A DNA stretch of 64,000 nt from Sunxiuqinia rutila (GCF_050589705.1 NZ_JBNGOT010000001.1:1-64000); one strand, 5' to 3'. Counted from the stretch's first letter, positions 51,217 through 60,306 are shown. Program-made: numbers and translations. Notes: generated by a model not told the origin, from the letters alone.

Positions 51217-52761
51217 ATGATTACAGCAATGGCTGGGAAACTTCGAAAATTCTTTCAGGAAAAAATTCTCCTTGTACTTTTTATCGGATTTGTCTTTGGT
51301 TTGTTGGCTCTTATCAGTTTCAACAAGTCGGTAGAATATACTTCAACGAACGAGTTTTGTGAATCATGTCACGTTCATCCGCATGTAACAGAGTCCTGGA
51401 AACTGTCAACGCATTATGACAACAAAAGCGGGATTCAGGTGAAATGTGTGGATTGCCACCTGCCTCCCAAAGGCGAAGGCTATTTGATTGAAAAAGCCCG
51501 ATTGGGAGCAAAAGACATTTACGGGTATTTATTTAAAGACCACGAAAGTTTTAACTGGGAAGCCAAGTCAACCGTTGAGCAGGCACAGCATTTTACGTAC
51601 AAAGCTTCGTGTATTCAGTGTCATGTCAACTTATTCCCTTTAACTTTATCGAAAGAAGGACAGGATGCGCACCTTTATTATTCTCAGAATGAAGAAGAAT
51701 TGCGCTGTATTAACTGTCACCTGCATGTCGGTCATTTCGACCCGAATGCGACACACGAAAGCAACATTGGCTTTGGAAAGGATATGCAGGCCAATATTGA
51801 GATTTATGATGACCCCACCCCGGTAGATCAACACGAAGATTTTGAAGAAAAGATTCCGGAGACTCCGGTTTCCTTCGAAATGGTTGCTATTCCAGGTGGA
51901 ACCTTCAAGATTGGTAGCCCGGCTGACGAACCTTACCGCGATGAAGATGAAGGGCCTCAAAAAGAAGTGAAGATCAGTCCTTTCTTTATGGGAAAAGTTG
52001 AGGTGACCTGGAACGAGTTTTTGGCTTTCTATAGCCAGACAGGCGCCGAAGGCAGAAGCACCGATACAGAAGGCTCGCGCACTGAAGGTGATGTGGATGC
52101 CATTACCGGACCAACGCCACCGTATGGCCAACCAGACCAAAATTGGGGCTTGGGCGATCGTCCGGCTATTACCATGCGTCATCGGGCAGCCATGGTGTAT
52201 TGTGAATGGCTTTCTCAGGTAACCGGAAAAACCTACCGCTTACCCACCGAGGCAGAATGGGAATATGCCTGTCGTGGTGGCACGCAAACCCCTTACTTCT
52301 TTGAAGGGGATCCAACCGATTTCTCGCAAGCCAAATTCTGGAATAAGATTTTTGGAGCAGACACCACCAATATTAGTTCTTATGTGATTTATGATGTTAA
52401 CAGCATGGCAAAAACCCAACCACCTTCAGCTGTAAAGGCCAATCCGTTTGGCTTGAAAAACATGTTGGGGAATGCCGCTGAATTTTGCCTGGACTGGTAT
52501 GCTCCGGATGCTTACAATGCACTTCGCGATGGTGTTGAGGACCCGAAAGGACCGGCAAGTGGTACCGAGCGGGTTGTTCGTGGAGGCTCATTCAAAAGTT
52601 CGGCTGAAGATGTACGTTCGGCTGATCGCGATTTTACCAAAACCGAAGCCTGGATGAAGACCGATCCACAAATGCCTAAAAGTATCTGGTGGTACTCTGA
52701 TGCCAACATGGTTGGCTTCCGGGTGGTGTGTGAGTTTGATGAAAATACTGGAAATCCATAA
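51217..52761 (+). CDS. NrfH/NapC-like tetraheme cytochrome c fused to a SUMF1-fold domain
   Basis: A protein of 514 residues. One N-terminal membrane helix (about 16-34) is followed by four heme-binding CXXCH motifs at C48, C77, C132 and C164 (CESCH, CVDCH, CIQCH, CINCH), the NrfH/NapC quinol dehydrogenase layout. From about 225 a SUMF1/formylglycine-generating-enzyme fold follows (MVAIPGGTFKIGSPADEP, TYRLPTEAEWEYACRGGT, VVRGGSFKSSAEDVRSADRDF). The catalytic Cys pair of true FGEs, expected after RGGSF, is absent, so it is not an FGE. The protein faces the periplasm. A Tat-exported oxidoreductase gene follows 16 bp downstream, suggesting electron exchange with the quinone pool. Confidence 0.85.
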   Translation: MITAMAGKLRKFFQEKILLVLFIGFVFGLLALISFNKSVEYTSTNEFCESCHVHPHVTESWKLSTHYDNKSGIQVKCVDCHLPPKGEGYLIEKARLGAKDIYGYLFKDHESFNWEAKSTVEQAQHFTYKASCIQCHVNLFPLTLSKEGQDAHLYYSQNEEELRCINCHLHVGHFDPNATHESNIGFGKDMQANIEIYDDPTPVDQHEDFEEKIPETPVSFEMVAIPGGTFKIGSPADEPYRDEDEGPQKEVKISPFFMGKVEVTWNEFLAFYSQTGAEGRSTDTEGSRTEGDVDAITGPTPPYGQPDQNWGLGDRPAITMRHRAAMVYCEWLSQVTGKTYRLPTEAEWEYACRGGTQTPYFFEGDPTDFSQAKFWNKIFGADTTNISSYVIYDVNSMAKTQPPSAVKANPFGLKNMLGNAAEFCLDWYAPDAYNALRDGVEDPKGPASGTERVVRGGSFKSSAEDVRSADRDFTKTEAWMKTDPQMPKSIWWYSDANMVGFRVVCEFDENTGNP

Positions 52762-52777
52762 CTAAATCTAAAGAATC

Positions 52778-54115
52778 ATGACAGAAAAATCGAATTTCTC
52801 AAGACGTAAATTTTTAACCAATGCCGCAGCGCTAGGCGCTGTAGGTGTGATAGGAGCGAATGCACTGGTATCGTGTTCCGAAAAGAAGAAAGCGGTTGAA
52901 CTGAACTTACCTCCTTTGCTTGATCAGGCGCCGGATGGCAAACCCCTTAAAGCTGGTGTGATTGGCTGTGGTGGCCGTGGCTCGGGTGCTGCACTCGACT
53001 TTTTAAATGCCGGTCCTAACCTGGTGATTCATGCTTTGGGTGATGTTTTCCAGGATCGGATTGACGACTGCCGGAATAAACTGAAAAACCAGGCCAACAA
53101 CGAAGTGGCCGACGAAAATATATTTGTAGGATTTGACGCTTTTGAAAAAGTGATTGACTCGGGCGTTGACGTGGTGATTTTGGCTACGCCTCCTCACTTC
53201 CGTCCGGAGCATTTTGCGGCTGCCGTTCAGGCGCGCAAGCATGTTTTCATGGAAAAACCAGTGGCTGTTGACCCAACGGGTATTCGTTCGGTAATGGCTA
53301 CGGCCAAGAAAGCCGAATCATTGGGATTGAAAATTGTCACCGGAACACAGCGCCGTCACCAACGCGATTACATTGAAGTGTACAAGCAGATTGCCAATGG
53401 AGCAATTGGCGACATTGTGAGCGCGAACTGTTACTGGAACCAGTCGAAACTGTGGCACCGTAACCCGAATGCCGACTGGAGCGAAATGGAATTCATGATT
53501 CGCGACTGGGTAAACTGGCTGTGGCTGTCGGGCGACCACATTGTGGAGCAGCACATTCACAACATCGATGTAATTAACTGGTTTACGGGTAAGCACCCGA
53601 CAAAGGCGGTTGGTTTCGGCTCGCGCCAGCGTCGTGTAACCGGCGATCAATATGATAATTTCAGCATTGATTTTACCTACGACGATGGGATGCATACCCA
53701 CAGTATGTGCCGCCAGATTAATGGTTGTACGAACAATGTTTCAGAGTTTGTTATGGGAAGCAATGGCTCATCAAACTGCCGCAACATGATTTGGGATGCC
53801 AAAGGAGCAGAGTTGTACTCGTATGCTTATCCAGCTGAGGAAAGTGGCGAGCGCATGATCAGTCCTTACGTTCAGGAGCACATTGATTTGGTTACGTGTA
53901 TCCGGGAGAATATTCCGGTGAATGAGGCCGAGCAAACAGCCATCACAAACATGTGTGCCATTATGGGCCGTATGTCAGCTTATACGGGTAAGGAAGTTAC
54001 TTTTGAAGAGCTGATGAACTCAGACATTAAACTGGGTCCTGATACGTACATCATGGGTGATGTGGGTATTGTTGATACAGCCCAGGTGCCTGTTCCCGGC
54101 GAAGCTGCCGTGTAA
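52778..54115 (+). CDS. Tat-exported Gfo/Idh/MocA-family oxidoreductase
   Basis: A protein of 445 residues. The Tat signal is SRRKFL (residues 8-13) with a hydrophobic stretch and a possible lipobox VSC (Cys 33). The Rossmann fold begins LKAGVIGCGGRGSGA, and the family Lys is in HVFMEKPVA (EKP motif). The substrate-binding part is rich in His and Trp (WLSGDHIVEQHIHNIDVINW). Family members oxidise sugars or inositols with NAD(P), often tightly bound when exported. Its gene is 16 bp after the cytochrome/SUMF1 gene, so an oxidase unit feeding the quinone pool is plausible. A terminator follows. Confidence 0.88.
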   Translation: MTEKSNFSRRKFLTNAAALGAVGVIGANALVSCSEKKKAVELNLPPLLDQAPDGKPLKAGVIGCGGRGSGAALDFLNAGPNLVIHALGDVFQDRIDDCRNKLKNQANNEVADENIFVGFDAFEKVIDSGVDVVILATPPHFRPEHFAAAVQARKHVFMEKPVAVDPTGIRSVMATAKKAESLGLKIVTGTQRRHQRDYIEVYKQIANGAIGDIVSANCYWNQSKLWHRNPNADWSEMEFMIRDWVNWLWLSGDHIVEQHIHNIDVINWFTGKHPTKAVGFGSRQRRVTGDQYDNFSIDFTYDDGMHTHSMCRQINGCTNNVSEFVMGSNGSSNCRNMIWDAKGAELYSYAYPAEESGERMISPYVQEHIDLVTCIRENIPVNEAEQTAITNMCAIMGRMSAYTGKEVTFEELMNSDIKLGPDTYIMGDVGIVDTAQVPVPGEAAV

Positions 54116-54135
54116 ATTATTGAAACCTTATATGG

Positions 54136-54175
54136 AAGAGGGGTGCTCCGGACAAGGGCACCCCTCTTGTTTTTT
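54136..54175 (+). terminator. Terminator after the Gfo/Idh/MocA gene
   Basis: The perfect 11-bp stem AAGAGGGGTGC/GCACCCCTCTT with an 11-nt loop is followed by GTTTTTT. Confidence 0.93.
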
Positions 54176-54366
54176 ATGATTCTTTTCACAGGCTGTTGCC
54201 CTCGATTTTAACTCCTTCAGCATCCTGTCAATTATTTGGGCATTGGTCATTGACAGGTTTTTGTAAATTTGACTTCGAAAAGAATGAAGAATAATAAAGA
54301 GCCAGACTTGCAATAAGATGTTGATTTACCCATCTTTTGAGGCTGTGCTTCAATTAAAATTGATTT

Positions 54367-54954
54367 ATGAAACTTGTTTTTGCTACTAACAATCCCCATA
54401 AGCTCCGCGAATTACAACAGCTTTTAGGCGATGAAATTCAGTTGCTCAGTCTGGCCGATATCGGTTGTAATGAAGAAGTACCCGAAAACCAGGAAACCCT
54501 TGAAGGAAATGCTGCAGAGAAATCGTTTTTTGTTTTTGAGAAATACGGCTTTAACTGTTTTGCTGATGATACCGGACTTGAAGTAGATGCGCTGAACGGA
54601 GAGCCGGGAGTTTATTCGGCCCGCTATGCCGGAGAAGCAAGGTGTGCTGAGGCGAATATGGCTAAGTTGCTTGATCAGTTGCAAGGGAAAGAAGATCGGA
54701 CTGCCCGCTTCCGAACAGTGATTTCGTTGATTATTGACGGAAAGGAAACCCAGTTTGAAGGCATTGTTGAGGGGCAGATTCTGAAAGAGAAACAAGGTGA
54801 TGCCGGATTCGGTTATGACCCTGTTTTTCAGCCGGATGGTTTTTCGGCCTCTTTTGCTGCAATGGATGCTAACCAAAAAAACCAGATTAGCCATCGGGGG
54901 CGTGCCGTTGAGAAACTGGTTGCTTACCTGAAGAACTTGAATAAAACCGCATGA
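54367..54954 (+). CDS. rdgB: RdgB/HAM1 non-canonical purine NTP pyrophosphatase
   Basis: A protein of 195 residues, the usual length. It hydrolyses dITP, XTP and ITP to keep them out of DNA. The motifs are the N-terminal VFATNNPHKLREL, FADDTGLEVDALNGEPGVYSARYAG, GFGYDPVFQPDG and NQISHRGRAVEKL. It overlaps porZ by 4 bp (ATGA at 54951-54954), so the genes are coupled in translation though not linked in function. Confidence 0.95.
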   Translation: MKLVFATNNPHKLRELQQLLGDEIQLLSLADIGCNEEVPENQETLEGNAAEKSFFVFEKYGFNCFADDTGLEVDALNGEPGVYSARYAGEARCAEANMAKLLDQLQGKEDRTARFRTVISLIIDGKETQFEGIVEGQILKEKQGDAGFGYDPVFQPDGFSASFAAMDANQKNQISHRGRAVEKLVAYLKNLNKTA

Positions 54955-57278
54955 AACAGCTTTTCAGCTCACTGATGTTTATGATTCTGTCGCTTTCGCT
55001 GACCGCACAGGTTGGTGTTGGCGAGTGGACCGACTATCTGTCCTACACATCTGCTCGGCAGGTAATTGAAACTGACGGGCAGATTTATTGTATCACAGCA
55101 GGTGGGCTGTTTTCGTATAATCGTGCTGATAATAGTCTGCATAAGCTCAATCAGATTAATGGTTTGTCGGATGTTCAGCCACATGTAATGGCTTATAGTA
55201 TTGAGCAAAATGTGGTTTTGCTGGCTTACCAGAACAGTAACCTCGATTTGATTTTTGAGCAAGAAATTGTTAATCTTTCTGATATCAAACGAAAACAAAT
55301 TCAGGGAGATAAGAGCGTCTACAATATTTTGATGGCGGGACCAACCGCTTACCTTTCGTGCGGCTTTGGCATTGTGGCAGTCAACCTTCAAAAACTAGAG
55401 ATAAAGGATACCTACTATATAGGAGAAAATGGCTCGCCCATAGTGGTGATGGACATGGCTTTTGATGGGACCTACCTGTATGCAGCAACGCGGGAAGGGG
55501 TATTTCGGGCCAATGCCAATTCGCCGAATTTGCAGGATTTTCATGAATGGAATCAGTTGGAAACCATTCCGCATGCTGACGAGGCTTTTACCCAAATCGA
55601 GTTCTTTAATGGCGACTTAATTGCCTGTTACTCCAGTGCTGATGGTAGTGTTCAGGAGCTATACCGTGACAGGGGTGATGGGTGGCAGCGTTTTTTGCCT
55701 GCGGTAAGTTCGGTTAACCGGTTGCGGGCTTGTCACAACCAATTGCTGATTTCCTTGGGGGAACAACTGCATGTTTATACCGCTGATGATGAATTGGTAG
55801 GACAGTTAAGCCGTTACTCCTTTTCGGGAGGTGAAGTGGCTACGCTGAATATTCAGGATGCCATTTGCGATGAAGATGGTGGACTTTGGGTTGCCGATGC
55901 CTGGACGGGGCTGGTACATCAGCAAGGGGATGATTCTGAACTAACCATTCCGAAGGGACCTGTGGATAATCGCGCTTTTTCCTTATTGGGAAATGGAACG
56001 GATTTATGGGTAACCACCGGTGGACGAACGAGTGCCTGGAACAACGTTTTTAATGACGCTCAGGGACAATTGCTTCGGAATGGCAGCTGGCAGTTGTTTA
56101 ATGGTTGGACCCACGAGGAGCTGCGTGGATTTCATGACTTGGTGACTGTTGCTGTTGATCCGAGGAATGCAGATCATGTGTTTTTTGGCTCCTGGGGAGG
56201 TGGTGTTGTTGAGTTTCAGGGTAAGGAGTTTGTCAATCGTTTTACGCAGTTTAATAGCTCGTTGCAAACCGCTTTACCCGGAGATGCCAACCCCAACTAT
56301 GTTCGCATTGGGGGCATGGCTTTCGATTCAAAAAATAACTTGTGGATAACCAACTCACTGGTTGGAAAACCGCTGTCGGTTTATCGGGCAGATGGGAATT
56401 GGGAATCGTTTGAGTTGGAAGGAATAGGTGGCATTGATGTCGGGGAGATTGTGTTAACCGAAAATGATGACCAGTGGATTGTATTGCCGCGGGGCCGCGA
56501 TTTGTATGTTCGGAAAGCGGATGGCTCAGCGGGCAGGCGTTTACAGCTGGTTGCCTATTTCAACAATGGCGACCGGGAGGAGTTTTTCCGGATGAATGAC
56601 GTTTATTCGATTGCGGTGGATCAGGACGATGCTGTTTGGGTTGGAACATCGCAGGGTGTAGCTGTTTATTTTGATCCGGAAGGAATTTGGGAACAAAACT
56701 CGTTTTATGCATCGCAGCCGGGACTGGACCTGGATGATGGCATTTATCATCCGCTGTTGCGCGGCCAGAGGGTGACGGCGATTGCTGTTGACGGTGCCAA
56801 CCGAAAGTGGCTGGGAACGCAAAATTCGGGCGTGTTTTTGGTCTCTGAAGACGGCCGAACGGAATTAAAGAGCTTCAACAAATCCAACAGTCCGCTTTTG
56901 TCCAACACCATTCAATCCATTGCCATTAATGACCAAACGGGAGAGGTGTTTTTTGCTACACCCGAAGGGCTCATTGCCTACCGGGGCGAGGCAACCAAAG
57001 GAGGAAGTGAATATGCGGACGTGTATGCTTTTCCCAACCCGGTACGCGAAGATTATGACGGGGATATTGTCATTACCGGTTTAATTACGGATACGGACAT
57101 TAAAATCACGGATATTAGCGGAAACCTGGTGTGCCAAACCACTTCGCTTGGCGGACAGGCAATCTGGGATGGGAAAAACCTGAACGGAAACCGGGTAAGT
57201 ACCGGCGTGTATGTGGTGTTTGGAAACGATAAATTCGGAGAACGAACCTTTACGACTAAAATTCTTTTCATTCATTAA
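54951..57278 (+). CDS. porZ: Type IX secretion system protein PorZ
   Basis: A 775-residue exported protein, the PorZ length. Signal peptide ending LTAQ, then beta-propeller repeats of two-component-regulator type (GEWTDYLSYTSARQVIETDGQIYCITAGGLFSYNR, and later AVDQDDAVWVGTSQGVAVY), and a C-terminal T9SS-type sorting domain (YAFPNPVREDYDGDIVITGL, NGNRVSTGVYVVFG). PorZ brings A-LPS to the attachment complex for T9SS cargo proteins. The gene marks a T9SS-bearing Bacteroidota genome. Confidence 0.9.
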   Translation: MKQLFSSLMFMILSLSLTAQVGVGEWTDYLSYTSARQVIETDGQIYCITAGGLFSYNRADNSLHKLNQINGLSDVQPHVMAYSIEQNVVLLAYQNSNLDLIFEQEIVNLSDIKRKQIQGDKSVYNILMAGPTAYLSCGFGIVAVNLQKLEIKDTYYIGENGSPIVVMDMAFDGTYLYAATREGVFRANANSPNLQDFHEWNQLETIPHADEAFTQIEFFNGDLIACYSSADGSVQELYRDRGDGWQRFLPAVSSVNRLRACHNQLLISLGEQLHVYTADDELVGQLSRYSFSGGEVATLNIQDAICDEDGGLWVADAWTGLVHQQGDDSELTIPKGPVDNRAFSLLGNGTDLWVTTGGRTSAWNNVFNDAQGQLLRNGSWQLFNGWTHEELRGFHDLVTVAVDPRNADHVFFGSWGGGVVEFQGKEFVNRFTQFNSSLQTALPGDANPNYVRIGGMAFDSKNNLWITNSLVGKPLSVYRADGNWESFELEGIGGIDVGEIVLTENDDQWIVLPRGRDLYVRKADGSAGRRLQLVAYFNNGDREEFFRMNDVYSIAVDQDDAVWVGTSQGVAVYFDPEGIWEQNSFYASQPGLDLDDGIYHPLLRGQRVTAIAVDGANRKWLGTQNSGVFLVSEDGRTELKSFNKSNSPLLSNTIQSIAINDQTGEVFFATPEGLIAYRGEATKGGSEYADVYAFPNPVREDYDGDIVITGLITDTDIKITDISGNLVCQTTSLGGQAIWDGKNLNGNRVSTGVYVVFGNDKFGERTFTTKILFIH

Positions 57279-57293
57279 ACAGGAGATTCAAGC

Positions 57294-58019
57294 GTGCTGG
57301 AAAAAACAAGGGGCATTTATTTGCATCACATCAATTATTCTGAAAGCAGCATTATTGCGCGGATTTACACCGAGAAGTTCGGCATTCAGTCGTACCTGAT
57401 TCAAGGGGTTCGAAAGCGGAAAGCAAAATTTAGCAAGAGTTTGTTTCAGCCTTTGTTTTTGCTCGACATGGAAGTGTATCATCGTCCGGGACGTGATTTG
57501 CAGCGTCTGAAAGATGTTCGGATGAGCATGCCTTTTGAGAGTTTGCCGTTTGAAATGACAAAAAGCTCTCAAGCCATTTTCTTGTCCGAGGTTCTGCTAA
57601 AATGTTTGAAAGAGGAAGAACCCAATGCTGAACTGTTTGACTTTTTATTTCATGCCATTGCCCTTTTGGACCTTAAAAAGGATGGAATTGCGAATTTTCA
57701 CTTGGCTTTTCTGTTCCATCTGACCTCTTTTCTTGGGGTTTCTCCGCAAGCGCCATCTGCAGCAAAAACCATGTTTTTTGATTTGGAAACAGCGGCTTTT
57801 ATAGCCTCAGAACCCTTGCATAATCAGTTTATGAATGCCGAAACTACCGCTAATTTCAAGCAGTTGTTTCAGTTCGATCTGGGTAAGATTGAGCAGATTA
57901 GAATGACCAATCGTGAGCGCTCCGTGCTTTTAAACCAGTTGCTGATTTACTACCAAATGCATCTGCATTTATCAGGCAATTTAAAATCATTAGCTGTTTT
58001 AAAAGAAGTGCTGGCATAG
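57294..58019 (+). CDS. recO: DNA repair protein RecO
   Basis: A protein of 241 residues with a GTG start at 57294; no in-frame ATG fits the family N-terminus. It has the OB-fold start TRGIYLHHINYSESSIIARIYTEKFG, then KAKFSKSLFQPLFLLDMEVYHRPGRDLQRLKDVR and a helical C-terminal domain. The zinc Cys of some RecO proteins are not seen, which is usual in Bacteroidota. It helps load RecA in gap repair. Confidence 0.9.
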   Translation: MLEKTRGIYLHHINYSESSIIARIYTEKFGIQSYLIQGVRKRKAKFSKSLFQPLFLLDMEVYHRPGRDLQRLKDVRMSMPFESLPFEMTKSSQAIFLSEVLLKCLKEEEPNAELFDFLFHAIALLDLKKDGIANFHLAFLFHLTSFLGVSPQAPSAAKTMFFDLETAAFIASEPLHNQFMNAETTANFKQLFQFDLGKIEQIRMTNRERSVLLNQLLIYYQMHLHLSGNLKSLAVLKEVLA

Positions 58020-58041
58020 CTGTTGGTGACGAATAATTCTT

Positions 58042-58089
58042 TAATTTTGGAGAACTCTCGGTGGACTATCAGCTCTTTTATTAATTTTG
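58042..58089 (+). promoter_or_regulatory. Two -7 boxes ahead of the aminotransferase gene
   Basis: TAATTTTG occurs at 58042-58049 and again at 58082-58089. Both match TAnnTTTG perfectly. The second overlaps a possible TTG start at 58087, so initiation at ATG 58108 is preferred. Confidence 0.5.
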
Positions 58090-58107
58090 CCAACTTATTT
58101 CTTAGTT

Positions 58108-59265
58108 ATGGTGCAATCGAAATTACCCAATACTAACTCAAGTGTGTTTTCTTCAATTAACAAATGGGTTGAAGAGTCTGGCGCGGTCGATATGGGCATT
58201 GGGAGAACCGACTTTAAATGTCCGCAGAAGCTAATAGATTTGGCTGCCAAGTACCTGAATGACGGATATAACAATTATGCTCCACTTGAAGGAATTTTGC
58301 CTTTGAGAAAGGAGATTAGTGAGATTGTTCGGGTCAACTACGGACAGGTTTATAATCCTTTGACGGAAATAACCATTACCGCCGGGACGAATCAGGCCAT
58401 TCACACTGCCATTAGTGCCGTGGTGAAGGATGATGATGAGGTGATAATTTTTGAGCCGGCTTTTGAATCTTTTGCGCCATCCATCATTTTAAATGGTGGC
58501 CGCCCAGTGTTTGTCCGACTGAAAGCTCCTACTTTCAGAATTGATTGGGATGAGCTGCGTAAAATGGTGAGTGCCAAAACTAAAATGATTATTCTGAATT
58601 CGCCGCATAATCCAACGGGCTCGGTATTGTCTGAAAATGACCTTTACCAGTTGCAGCGCCTGACCAATGGAACGAACATTACGATATTGAGTGATGAGAT
58701 TTTTGAGTCCATGATTTTCGATAATCAGACACATCAGAGTGTTGCCCGCTATGAAAAACTGATTGAGCGAAGCTTTGTTGTCTCGTCCTTCGGCCCGTTG
58801 TATAACATCAATGGCTGGGGAATTTCGTATTGTTTGGCTCCGGAAAAGCTGATGCGCGAATTTCGTAAAATGCAGCAGATTCAAATTTATAATGTAAACT
58901 CTCCTTTGCAATATGCTCTTGCGGATTATTTGCCGCAAAATCACTCTTTTGAAGAGATTTCAGAACTTTACCAAGGCAAGCGGAACTATTTTAACCGACT
59001 GCTTGAAGGAAGCTTGTATGAGGTGATTCCTGCGCAGGGAGGCTACTTTGAGTTGCTGGATTACTCGAAGGTTTCTGATGAGCCCGATATTGACTTTGCA
59101 GAGCGTTTAGCACGTGACTTTGGTATTGTAACGGTTCCGGTATCTGCTTTCTGTCATGAGAAGAACCGGTCTAACTTTGTCCGGGTCTGCTTTGCCAAAG
59201 AGAATGATACCTTGGAGCGTGCCGCTGAAAAACTCTTGCAAGTGCCATCAACAACCGACTTTTAA
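58108..59265 (+). CDS. YbdL-like class I aminotransferase without the PLP lysine
   Basis: A protein of 385 residues, close to the methionine/kynurenine aminotransferase YbdL: TAGTNQAIHTA, LNSPHNPTGSVL (PLP Asn), ILSDEIFESMIF, QIYNVNSPLQYALADYL, and the carboxylate Arg in FVRVCFAKEN. In YbdL the Schiff-base Lys is in SFGKTYHxTGW; here this segment reads SFGPLYNINGW, so the catalytic Lys is Pro, and the Tyr that contacts PLP in DEVY is Phe. The rest of the reading frame is intact. It cannot do normal transamination and may be a sensor, a regulatory subunit or an enzyme with another use of PLP. Confidence 0.85.
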   Translation: MVQSKLPNTNSSVFSSINKWVEESGAVDMGIGRTDFKCPQKLIDLAAKYLNDGYNNYAPLEGILPLRKEISEIVRVNYGQVYNPLTEITITAGTNQAIHTAISAVVKDDDEVIIFEPAFESFAPSIILNGGRPVFVRLKAPTFRIDWDELRKMVSAKTKMIILNSPHNPTGSVLSENDLYQLQRLTNGTNITILSDEIFESMIFDNQTHQSVARYEKLIERSFVVSSFGPLYNINGWGISYCLAPEKLMREFRKMQQIQIYNVNSPLQYALADYLPQNHSFEEISELYQGKRNYFNRLLEGSLYEVIPAQGGYFELLDYSKVSDEPDIDFAERLARDFGIVTVPVSAFCHEKNRSNFVRVCFAKENDTLERAAEKLLQVPSTTDF

Positions 59266-59375
59266 TCTGTTTTACACCAGTCAGTATTTCTGATGTCTAG
59301 TCTGCCTTTTCAGGTGGAAGGGACAGCTATGGCCTTCGGAAGCTGTTGTATGAACCGGGGATTGTACTGCGGTAG

Positions 59376-59445
59376 GAAAAAATTAGGGTTAACAGTTGCT
59401 GGCTCGTTCGGTTGAAACGATTGCCAGTTCAGCTATTAACCCTAA
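59376..59445 (-). terminator. Terminator of the SPOR lipoprotein gene, minus strand
   Basis: The perfect outer stem TTAGGGTTAA/TTAACCCTAA (59383-59392 and 59436-59445) encloses inner stems CTGGC/GCCAG and TCGTT/AACGA, a 63-nt cruciform. On the minus strand it is followed by a T-run (AAAAAA at 59377-59382 on +), as expected for a terminator of the gene at 59467-59961. Confidence 0.75.
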
Positions 59446-59466
59446 ATTCAAGATCCGTAAACGGAC

Positions 59467-59961
59467 TTATTTTTTAATCAGCAACCAAGTATCAGCGTAC
59501 TGTGGAAATTCATTGCGAATTTGGTAAACGCGTTTGCGGGCTTCTGCTTCGTTAACGAATGAGTTAACACAAACACGGAAATAACCCGTTTCGCTGTGCA
59601 ACACAATGGGTGTGAATCCCTGTGAGATCAGTTCTTGCTTGTAGCGGTTGGCATTGGCATTGCTGCTAAAGCTACCGATGATAACAAAGAAACTTTTATT
59701 CTCATTCTTGACCTGATCTTCTTTTTGGTCAAACGAAAAGTTTTCAGATTGTACTCGTACCGGCTTTTCAACTTCTTCTTCAAACATGCGGTCAGAGGTT
59801 GGTTCTTCGCGTATTTCTGACTTGGTTTTAGGAACTGAAAATACTTTTGCATTATCCTGCACAACTTCCTCTGCAGGTTCTTCCTTTGGTACTTTTTGGA
59901 AAACTTTACAGCCAGAGGAAATTATTCCCAAGGCTAAAACCGCAACCATTATTTTTTTCAT
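59467..59961 (-). CDS. SPOR-domain lipoprotein
   Basis: A protein of 164 residues with a lipobox ISSGC (lipidated Cys 18). A charged, disordered middle is followed by a SPOR domain (about 85-164: SFFVIIGSFSSNANANRYKQELISQGFTPIVLHSETGYFRVCVNSF), which binds denuded peptidoglycan at division sites. It probably acts in the cell envelope during division. It converges on the aminotransferase gene. Confidence 0.88.
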   Translation of the reverse strand: MKKIMVAVLALGIISSGCKVFQKVPKEEPAEEVVQDNAKVFSVPKTKSEIREEPTSDRMFEEEVEKPVRVQSENFSFDQKEDQVKNENKSFFVIIGSFSSNANANRYKQELISQGFTPIVLHSETGYFRVCVNSFVNEAEARKRVYQIRNEFPQYADTWLLIKK

Positions 59962-60060
59962 GACTTTTTGGGTTTACTTATTTTACTTTCAAAAATACGA
60001 AAAAGCATTGCTGCTTATTGTTCTTTGGATAACAGGTTATTAACTAAAGATTGTTGAAAT

Positions 60061-60306
60061 CTAATATTTTAAAATGTTTTTAAGGTAGCGTTGACCGGCA
60101 ACGCTGCGATAAAATCGGCTTCGGCGAATGGCCTCCTGCTTGCTTGGAAAACCTTCATGATAGAGAATCAACCAATTGGAATAGTCTTTTGTCAGGTCTA
60201 TTTTCCCTTCGTTATGAGCCTGTTCCGCCTTCTTGAGGTCCATGCAAAAACCATAGTAAAACCGATGGTATTCCTGATTATATAGGACGTAAGAATAATA
60301 ATTCAT
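60061..60306 (-). CDS. Short GIY-YIG-family protein with degenerate active site
   Basis: A protein of 81 residues. The GIY-YIG layout is recognisable (YYSYVLYNQEYHRFYYGFC, then AHNEGKIDLTKDYSNWLILYHEGF and KQEAIRRSRFYRS). The catalytic Arg expected in D-L-E-R-R is replaced (DLKKAEQ), and the metal-binding Glu expected in REK is replaced by Ser (RRSRF). So it is probably not an active nuclease. It is isolated on the minus strand. Confidence 0.7.
   Translation of the reverse strand: MNYYSYVLYNQEYHRFYYGFCMDLKKAEQAHNEGKIDLTKDYSNWLILYHEGFPSKQEAIRRSRFYRSVAGQRYLKNILKY

Noticed and set aside
51850..52750. Formylglycine-generating enzyme activity of the SUMF1 domain
   Set aside because: The catalytic Cys pair expected after the RGGSF motif is missing and no sulfatase gene is near.
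54128..54313. Minus-strand frame of 61 codons behind the Gfo/Idh/MocA gene
   Set aside because: Its 3' end runs through the strong terminator at 54136-54175; composition and position suggest chance, although the part from MTNAQIIDRM onward looks helical.
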